In this document: positions 55,789-64,000 of the stretch, in pieces
Layout: each line of letters starts with the position of its first letter
How positions within the stretch are numbered: position 1 is the first letter of the stretch
Assembly (NCBI GenBank): GCA_009869945.1
Contig: WIXG01000204.1
Coordinates: forward strand, 62,001 to 126,000
Direction: 5' to 3'
DNA: 64,000 bases
Source: Mesaphorura yosii
Taxonomy: Eukaryota; Arthropoda; Collembola; Poduromorpha; Tullbergiidae
The notes under the pieces: model-generated
The model's database searches: none
Told to the model about the DNA's origin: nothing
What the model saw: the letters and a program-made list of their open reading frames with translations, nothing else
Position numbers and translations under genes: made by a program

Positions 55789-57729
55789 CTTCAGGTCGGT
55801 CTTCCGCCCCCGGCTGAAGACGACCTCCGACGTCTTGGCCGCAATGGTGGCGAGTATTTGGGTTACGTGGTCTGGTAACTATAAAATGAATGGCACTTGG
55901 GGGCAGGTGCTGGATGGCACGAGAACCCGCGGACGGAGTTGATAAGATAAGCCACTTGAGTTGCGTTGTTCGATGGGCGACAGTCCTCGTTGGCACTGTC
56001 AATAAATTAAACACTGAACCTTTACGTTAAGCTACGACATTCTTAAAAATCGTAAGTCGGCAGCTACACCAACTGTTTTCTGGGACAGTGTCCCGACTGC
56101 ATATTCCTTCATGACTCATGCAGCGGGCGGTGGCTACCAAAAGAGCAACAATTAAACTATTGAATTGGGAGTTAAAGCTTCTTATAATGCTGCTATATTG
56201 ACTGCATTGGATCGGTACGATTCAAATTTACGTACTTGAGTATGCGAAAAGAAAGAGAATCCTTGAGATCGGTCTTGAGAAGTCAAATCGCACAGCTTGC
56301 TTTGCTGCGGCTGCAGAAACACCAGAAAAGCTGCATAAAGTTAATAACGCAACGAAATTCGCAGGCAATCCTCCAGCGCAGTGCATGTAGGAGCAGGAGC
56401 AGGGAGTCGATTTCATAATCGGACGATGACCAGAAAAAGAGAACAAAGAGGTTTCCCATGCACGTCGACTGGACAGTCAATCAGTTGTCAGAAAAAATAT
56501 TTTATCATTGCAAAATAGCCTCTGAAGTCGGCCGAATCGAGAAAATATGAAAATCTACACCTTAAAATTCGAAGCGAAACTCACGCACGGAAGCTGCATT
56601 TGTGGTTCGTCTGGTTTTCTACACATTTTCAGATCGTTTAAACGTTCACTTAACCAGGGCTGAGGTCTCTAGGTCCTTCGGAGAATCGAGAGTGGTCAAG
56701 TTGTCTGTTCCAAACATGGGACGGGAATTGCATCAAAACAGTAAACAGAAAAATACACATCTCAAGACGGGCCAATGAAGAACGGAAAATTTTTAAGTAA
56801 TAAAATAAAGAAGCAAAGGCTTCTCACATTTTTGCTTGGTCAGCAGTCGCAAGTTGAGGTGGCGATTAGTCGTTCACAGCTAAGTCTCATGTCTAAAATT
56901 CTGCTTTGAGCCAGCCAGCTTCACGAATGCCATTTCCAGAATTTGGTTACAAGAACAAAAGCGAGTCGATGCTCAGACGTTTCATGCCTGCAAATGCAAA
57001 CTGCAAAAGCTCCGCTAGCTGCATCGGTTGGCCAGGCCGCCTCAATTTTTCGTTTTTCGTCTATTCAATTGCATTTTGCATTTCCATTATCAATTCGAGT
57101 CAGTGCCAAGCTGTCAACTGCGAACGCCAACTGCCAAGCGTAGAACACAGAATCAAGACTGCATCTGGACTGACCTTCCGGGCGCTGAGTCTCTACTTTG
57201 TGTCTTTTGTCCACCACGTGTGCCACTGCTCTTTGTCCTGCTGCTGCTGCGAAGGAAGCCTTCATCAGTCAGATCCGATAATCCCAGGTATCGTCCAGGC
57301 AGGTAAGCACTCAAAGCCTAAATAATATTATTAAAAATAGCCAAACAAAATATTAAGACAGCGCAAAGGTTTAAATAGACGACGAGAAGGTCAATCTCAG
57401 GCAGTAGTCTCTTATCTCCATCTCCAAATAAGAAACTTAGCATAGGAGCAGGACAGAGAAGAATAGCAGCGATACTTGAATACAAGACAAAGGACACGGG
57501 CGCTGATGAGGAAGGGTAGAAAGTCGTTTACCTGCAGCATAAAGCCCCTCGCGTCTTTCTTCTGTTTAGAAGGCCAGGCCGAAAGATAAGGCCACAGTCT
57601 CGCTCTGTATTGTTCCCATTCCGTTTTATTCCATTGCTTCTTCAGGGGTGCGGCTCCGAAATTCCAATTCAGTCCATTGTTCACGGACTAATTAATCCAG
57701 TACTTTTTTAGTGAACTAAATCCACGGAA
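55789..57729. other. intergenic between divergent merlin and SMG7-like genes
   Basis: Probable 5' UTR exons of merlin lie here (donor CTCAA|GTACGT near 56234), but I could not fix them. On the minus strand 57695-57534 is an open stretch flanked by attaattag and CAG|GTAAAC; see findings. No other gene was seen. Confidence 0.4.
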
Positions 57730-60348
57730 ATGCAATCAAATCACCTCATCAATTCTTCGGCAGGTACTTCCAAGGCGTTTTCATCAACAACGTTTTCTAG
57801 CCCAATGTATACTTGGTCAGGAGACAACAATGGCGGCGGAAAAGGCTCGGCTATGTTCGCAACTGGCAGAAATGGCGACTCAGGGTCGTGCAACAGCTCC
57901 ATCGCGTCTGGATCCTCGTCTTCGACTCCGCTTCCAAGTACATCCGGCGGAGGACCCTTCGTCCACGCCCAGAGTCTGAACTTTTTCACACCGACTCCGC
58001 TTTCGAGTAACGGGCAGAATAAAGGTAGCGCCGGGGTAGCTGGCAACTGGACACCCTCGCCTCGCAACGGCTATGCACAATCTCCGCTCGACGAGGCGAA
58101 GCGTCGCAACAACCCGGAGGTGTACGCCATGAGTCTGCACATGTAAGGCCTCGTCCTTTTGATTTGGGAAAAGGTCCCTTCTGACAGTATTCACAACACA
58201 GGAAAGTGATGGGGATTCGCAGCAAGTTGTACAACCAGGATCACCGACTTAGCAAGGAGGCGATGCTGGTCGTAACGAACGAGCTCCAGCGCGTGTATCG
58301 TGAGCTGCTCATGATGGACCTGGATGGAGCAGTCAACGCTCAGCTGGAGCATCTGTTGTGGAACGACTGCTTCAAAAAACCATTGGCGTTTCTCAAGCCT
58401 CTGGACCCGTCCCTCTTCCACTTTGTGCTGGAGAATGGCGTGGGTTACTACTTGTCGTTGATACAGGATGTTGGCTGCCACTTTGACGTCGCTTTCATCA
58501 GGTGAGTGTAAGAGCAGCAGCTCCACAAACTGTAAGGCTTGTCTTCGTTTGATTACGTTAGATGGAACAATTTTATGATTCGAGTCTCTTTCTTCAGGAA
58601 CTCGAGCATTCCGATTGACGAGTTGAACATGGCTAAGATGAAACCCGTGATTAAATGCAGTCCAACCAAGGCGGTCGTATATTACATCATTCAGAACTCC
58701 CTTATTCATGTCGGAGATTTGCTGCGTTATCGCGGAAGCTTGAACGAGGCACTAAAAATGTAATTGCAGTCAATCATTTCTCATTTTTTGGATTTAATGA
58801 ACGAAGAACCCATAGAAAAATAGGAAAAATAGAAATGCTCTTTGATTACTTGCAGGTATGACAAGTCCACTGCAGTCACTCCCAACTACGGGCATCCGTA
58901 CAACCAGATGAGCCTGGTTCAGCTCATGATCAACGACAAGGAGCCGGACAGCCTCCTGACGGCTATGTACTGCTACACAAGAGCCATTTGCGTTGCCAAC
59001 CCGTTTCTGACAGCTCAGAAAAACTTGGAGGAACTGCTGGCCAAGGTGATCAGCTACAGCGCGATGCCCGAGAAGCCAGAGGACGACTCCATCTTGAAAT
59101 TCTTTCGGAAGATTGTCGAAATCATCTACCCACAACGAGGCTCGTGCTCACAGGAGCAAAAACCGTCACCTTTCGAGGTTCGAGTGGAGCTGCTCACATT
59201 CTCACAGCTGTTTCGCATCATCGCCGTAGCGCTGTGGGCCTATAAACGAGAATCCGATAAGAAATTGATTGGAATCGAGCGCAACAACGAGGCAATGGCT
59301 CTGCTGTTGATCGTCAACCTTCTGAACGGAATCACAGCGACGGGCTGCGTCGAACTGAAAACAGTCGCTGACTTTGTCGCTCTATCTCATTGTAAGTTCA
59401 AACACATGAAGTGGCCAATTTCATCAATTTCTGTCTAACATCTGATACTCTTTCCTCCACAGTGAACATTTTGCTGGAGTGGTTTCGTATGAATTCGCAC
59501 TTGCTCCAGCATCCTGTGTTCAGAGCCAGTATTAACGTCGCATGGCTCTGTCGTGCCGTCAATCAGGTCTTGAAAGATGAACGCATGTGCAAGAACATCG
59601 CCTCGGATCTTTACTACGTGATTCTTCCGGAAGAGAAGCGCCTGCTCGGGTTTCTGCCCATGAAGAACGCATACGATCATTTACAGTAAGATCGATATCA
59701 TGAATTAGTGTGGAAATGCTTGAATTTTAATTTTAACTCTAACGCTAATCGTACGAATGCGTATTTTAATTCAGGTCTGTTATGGCGGACGCAGACCCAC
59801 GAATACATGCGCTTCGAGTTAGTCGTCTAGCTAAACTGATGGAATACTACGCAAAGCCTGAATGTCTTCTCCTGGCCCGCTACAACCAAATGTATCAGGC
59901 AGTCATTTTCTCGAACATGGATCCTAGAGAACTCTTCCCGCAGCCACCGCCGCCTCCGCCCAGCTCAACTCTCCAGAGCATCTTCACTCGCTTCGGTGCT
60001 CCAATCAGTGAGCCTCAGATAACCATCAACGTTGAACAAATGCAGGGGAACGGTTCGGAGAATCAGAGACCGAGACGCGGGCTGTTGAGCGAGACGCTGG
60101 CCAAGGTCATGGAGAAGGAGCGGCAGCAGGAGTCGCAACGTCCGGGCCACCAAACGCCTTTGGAGCAGCTCTCGATAGAGTCCGGACTAAGTTCAAGCAT
60201 CTCTTCGGAAATGAGTCCCACTCCACTCTCAGAAGCAGATTCCGAGTCACGTCCGAGTGACACTGATTTTTCAAAAGTCTTTCAGTCCATCTGGACTCCG
60301 TTCTCCCAGGAACCAATGCAGGACAACAACAATCTCTGGAAATTCTAA
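57730..60348 (+). CDS. SMG7/EST1-like nonsense-mediated decay factor, 747 aa
   Basis: Exons 57730-58142, 58202-58501, 58562-58759, 58856-59391, 59463-59685 and 59775-60348; every junction keeps phase. Residues 1-~135 are low-complexity Ser/Gly/Asn. The EST1-type 14-3-3-like domain follows: a helix with L-Q-R-V-Y-R-E-L-L-M-M-D-L, a W-N-D-C-F-K-K block, S-L-I-H-V-G-D-L-L-R-Y-R, and G-H-P-Y-N-Q-M-S (family G-x-P-Y-N-Q-L-A). Then come helical-repeat sequence and the P-E-E-K-R-L-L-G-F-L-P segment matching SMG7's EST1-binding-2 region. There is no PIN nuclease domain, so it resembles SMG7 (or SMG5 without PIN) more than SMG6. It should bind phosphorylated UPF1 and recruit mRNA decay. AATAAA at 60549-60554. 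Confidence 0.85.
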
Positions 60349-60904
60349 GGGGCGTGAATAGCAATGTCGAATTCGACAAAAGTCTTAGTTAATTAGCATT
60401 TAAGAGTTCGTATTCTGTTGGCTATTTAGTAATTTCTTTCTCATCGCTTTTCATTGAAATGGTCAAAAGTTAGTCGTAATCTTAACTTAACTATCTTAAA
60501 ATGCTGTAAGCAGTCAAAATCATTTTCATTGGATTTTCAATTCGAATCAATAAATACATCTGCAATCAAATTCTGCTGCTTCATTGTTCTGGCAACTTTG
60601 TTATGAGGCTCCGATTGAAGATTCGGCCTCCAAACTGCCTCAGGTTGGAGGAATTCAGAGCTTGACCGACCTCTCGCACTCGCTCTAGCCAGCAGAGAAG
60701 AGCCTAACACAACCTCATGGATTCAATTCGATTAGAACAAGTGAGTCCTCGGATGACTACTTTGTAAACACTTAAATCGTTGTAGGAACCAGGCGAAACA
60801 ATAAGTCTTTAATTAATCCGTTTTTCGTCATTCCAGTATAATAATTATGGCACAATAAAAAAATAAATACAAACCACAATGTAACAAACACACTTGTTAC
60901 TCCA
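60349..60904. other. convergent 3' region
   Basis: 3' UTR of the SMG7-like gene and of the minus-strand gene to the right. No ORF of interest. Confidence 0.5.
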
Positions 60905-62247
60905 TTAAATGATGGTCCATGACAGAGTCGGCTCAAAGGAGTTTACTTCGTCGTGTTTAATACAAACCATTGTGGTGTCCGACTCGGCGTCGTCGTATCT
61001 CCCGGCAGCGACTCGGAGCGATCGCATTGTTAAGTCCGTCATCGGGTTGAACGGTTTATCCCACCAATTTCGTGGGTCCAAGTCTGAATAGTTTCTTGCT
61101 ATGATTTCATCGAACCGTTCTGAGGCAGGAACTATATCACGAAGAGGAGGTGCTCGGAATATTTTGTAGTGGCGTGGGAAGTCCAAAGATGCCAACGATC
61201 CCCTTGCAAACAATGACGCGTTCTTACTGTAGCCCCAACGATGGTCTGGGAGCGGAGGCCCGTACTTCTCGACACGAGTTTTCCACTCCATGTGCTCCTT
61301 TATTTTTCTCCCACGTGACTTGGGTGGATCTGGATACAACGGGAATATTGTACAAAGTTAATAGGTACGTTCAGCGCAGGAGACGCGTATCTTACCTTCT
61401 GCGTCAGCAAACCGACCAGGCGGCAAAAGTTCATGCTCCTTTGGGTACTTGTCAGTGTCAAGCAAGCACCAGGCTTCCCAGAATTTTTTCACATGCCACT
61501 GAAGCTCCCTAGAAGCAGAATCTTCGTTGGGTTCGAACACAAACTTGACTGAAACCGGAGTAGTTATAGGAAACGGTTCTTCATCACTAGCCAGCTCGGG
61601 TCCCTCAGGTTCAATTTCCGCTGGGTTCTTGTCTTTGTCTAGATTCAAAGGTGCGGTTGTTCACTTACGACTACTAAAATATTTACTCTTATTGTACACA
61701 TGTTTCAGCTTTCTAAATTTACCAAATGTTGTCTTGATGGGACCTCGTGTCATAACCTCGAAGAAAGTTTCCAATTCAGGCCGATCATTGAGGCAATTTG
61801 TGCGAAAATACTGCATGTTGCCAAACGCGATGTATTTTTCCACTTCCTTGGAGAAGTTTCTCCAAAGTATGCCTCTGAACACAAAAATGAAACGGAAGTA
61901 GGAATTAACTCCAAGCTTCCATCTACAATCGTCCTCATTTTGGTCTGAATGCCTCGTCAATCTCTTCTCCACGGCCTAGAATTGACTTACTTATCTTGGA
62001 TCAGGTACAGGCAACCAAAATTTGTCCAGCGGTATTCCTCGTCGTCTTCCAACAATACAACCCAGTTCTTCATGTACTCCAATTCTCCAAGTAAGTGGAT
62101 GTACGTCGGAGTAGGCTGTCTCTTCGGTTTCCAGGAACACTTTCGCTTGGCCACAGGAGGCACTTTGGAATGGAAAGGCGCTTTATCCGTCGCTTTATCC
62201 ATCTCTAGGCTTCCTAGGTCAGAAAAATCCTGCTTAGGAGTTGTCAT
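60905..62247 (-). CDS. unrecognised intracellular protein, 376 aa
   Basis: Four exons, 62247-61991, 61874-61669, 61638-61396 and 61329-60905, with phases 2, 1 and 1 all consistent. The second exon uses the strong acceptor at 61875 (tttttgtgttcag). No signal peptide or membrane helix. The sequence is Trp/Tyr/Arg-rich with mixed charge: a basic N-terminal third, a Glu/Pro-rich centre, and a C-terminal part rich in aromatics (R-N-W-W-D-K-P-F-N-P). Such composition occurs in cilium/flagellum-associated proteins, but I cannot assign a family. Confidence 0.7.
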
Positions 62248-64000
62248 TGCCACTTATATCTAATCCCTCTGGTCAAAACAGTAAAGCTATAATTTGGTCT
62301 CTGTCCTTTCCCGTCTCTAAAACTAGACTGAAAATTAACGCAAGTAAAATCGCACCGGACTGAACAGGATGACGAGAAAAGCTCGGATGAAGAGCAAAGT
62401 TCCATGCGCGCGAAGGGTTTCGTAAATTCGAGACCAACGCAAATGAGTTTCTTCTGGAGCGTTTCTTATCTCTTCTTTATTACACACATAGTATACGATG
62501 CTATAAATAACACGCTGCGTAGATAACAAGTATAAAGCAGGTAAATAAAGGAACGTGGTCTACCCAGAGAGTAAAGTCTCAACTCACAATGGAGCAAGCA
62601 CGAGAGTCAAAAAAGTAGAGAATCAGGTGAGAGAGCCCGAAACAGTAGAATTCCTTGCGTCATCTTTCACATTTCAGTAACAATAGATAGATCAATTTCG
62701 CATGTCACATAAAGATTTATTTCTTATCTTATACAAAAGTAGCAAATATATATGTGGTAGTTAGTTTTAGAGTCATGATTGAGAATTGTTCGTGTGTGGC
62801 TCAGATCCGTTACTTTACCGTTCATGTCATGAGTTCCAGGTTCTGCGTGCTTGAGTAGCGACAGACATAAAGTTCAAGAAACAGAGACTCGGATAACTCG
62901 AATTGGAGAGAGCATCGTGGCGGTGTAAATTTGCAGGTGGTGGGTAACCGGCCATGCCTGGGAGCTGGAGCAGGACCGGATTAGGCCTTGAGTGACTTCA
63001 CGAGGTAGCACGAACCAAAGTTTAGGCTGGGCGGAGGGATTTGGGAGTCTAGCTGCTGCAGGTAGGCAGAAAGAAAGGAACCGAGAAAAGAGAACCAAGG
63101 ATACTAGAATGCTGCTGGTGAATGATCGGCAAGAACACAAACGAATGGAATCAAAACTCATGAGTCTATTTACTGAAGAAGACGACATCAATGGTTGTTA
63201 TAATACTTCTAGGTTCGTAGCAAGTAAATAATACGTGTAGTAAGAATAAATGAATCAATTAATAGAATAAGAATCGAAACTAATCGAAAGCGGTGAGGTG
63301 AGGCTGCTTTGTGATGCAGGAGGTGATCATAATACTTCTGGTTGCTTTGTGACAATGTTAGTTTGTGACAACACATTCATAATAGCGTAACATGGCGTTA
63401 GCATTTTAGCATCAGCGCTACACTTGAAATACAATTAAATAAATACAGAACGAGAACATGGCACTCACGTAAATGACTCGTGCCTTAAGACTAGAATTGG
63501 TTTCAGGGTTCCGTGTGGTAAGCCCACTTCTGACTCGCCTCTTCCCTGCATGCCTACATGCCCGTTCCGCAATCGATTATAGTGTACAGGTTGCGACCCG
63601 TGAGGGTCAGCCGTGAGCAGCGTACAGATTCACAAATACAGAAAAGACTGACCTCACAACGACAAGAACAAGAACGACGACGTGCATTCAGTAATTGAAT
63701 AAAGTAGTAGTACTCGTTTGTGAATTAACGTGAATCAAAAATTCGAAAAGAGTCGAATGTGAAACGTGAATTAATACACGAAGTAATGAGAACGCTAGCT
63801 TGGACTAGCCTACGCGCACGTGAAAGCATAGCAATTAGCAATGTCTGACATAAAGTGGACAATGGACACGACACAACACCGATGACGAATGACGACAGAG
63901 AGAAAGAAGCCAGTGCGTGGCCGTAACAACGCGTAAATGGTAAATTGTAGAGAGACATATAAATTGAGATTCTTCGCTTGCACTTGCGTTAAATTTAAAA
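62248..64000. other. 1.75 kb without a recognised gene
   Basis: A/T-moderate sequence with short purine-rich runs. Minus frames at 63191-62874 and 63958-63725 lack ATG-supported, protein-like content. It may be UTR or intron of a gene beyond the right edge. Confidence 0.4.

Noticed and set aside
62874..63191. 105-codon minus-strand frame
   Set aside because: Ser/Leu/Arg-rich complement of a purine-rich region, without splice sites or a domain.

Overview
This is nuclear DNA of an animal, most likely an arthropod. Genes are split by short GT-AG introns (about 50-110 bp, a few over 1 kb), have TATA boxes and AATAAA signals, and encode animal proteins: a Jun bZIP factor, merlin, a two-pore potassium channel, a Fife/Piccolo-type active-zone scaffold, an SMG7-like NMD factor and two ionotropic-receptor-like proteins. 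The tight packing suggests a small-genome arthropod (crustacean or mite would fit), but I cannot name the species. All exon models come from reading splice sites and codon phase by eye.

Layout. 0-9 kb: short secreted or enzymatic genes and relics: a membrane-anchored cathepsin-like protease (-), a Ser/Ala-rich secreted protein (+), a decayed 36-bp-repeat gene (-), an ORF with internal stops (+), an intronless SnoaL-like protein (+), a stranded aminopeptidase C-terminal tail (+) and an intronless secreted nuclease (-). 9-20 kb: an intronless ionotropic receptor, an alkaline phosphatase with a GPI-type tail, and a 1,369-residue mucin-like secreted protein with a Tyr/Asp-rich tail. 20-36 kb: a K2P channel (-) and a 14-exon Fife/Piccolo-like gene (-). 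36-44 kb: a single-pass membrane protein (-), Jun (+), a long gene-poor stretch and a Tyr/Gly-rich secreted protein (+). 44-52.5 kb: a second intronless receptor, a small secreted protein and a full aminopeptidase N (+). 53-64 kb: merlin (-), SMG7-like (+), an unrecognised 376-residue protein (-) and 1.7 kb without a convincing gene.

The genes do not form one pathway. Several secreted hydrolases (cathepsin, nuclease, alkaline phosphatase, aminopeptidase) would suit a gut or extracellular digestive role. The K2P channel and the Fife-like scaffold are neighbours on the same strand and both fit neuronal function, but that may be chance.

The most striking observation is in the K2P gene. Its stop lies in the context UGA-CUA-G, the best-known animal stop-codon readthrough motif, and is followed in the same frame by 129 more sense codons. 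Other points of interest are a roughly 280-residue low-complexity insert in merlin, two GC-AG introns with matching codon phase, an aminopeptidase lacking its usual catalytic tyrosine, a dodecapeptide-repeat gene in decay, and a His-rich, furin-site-bearing propeptide in the protease.
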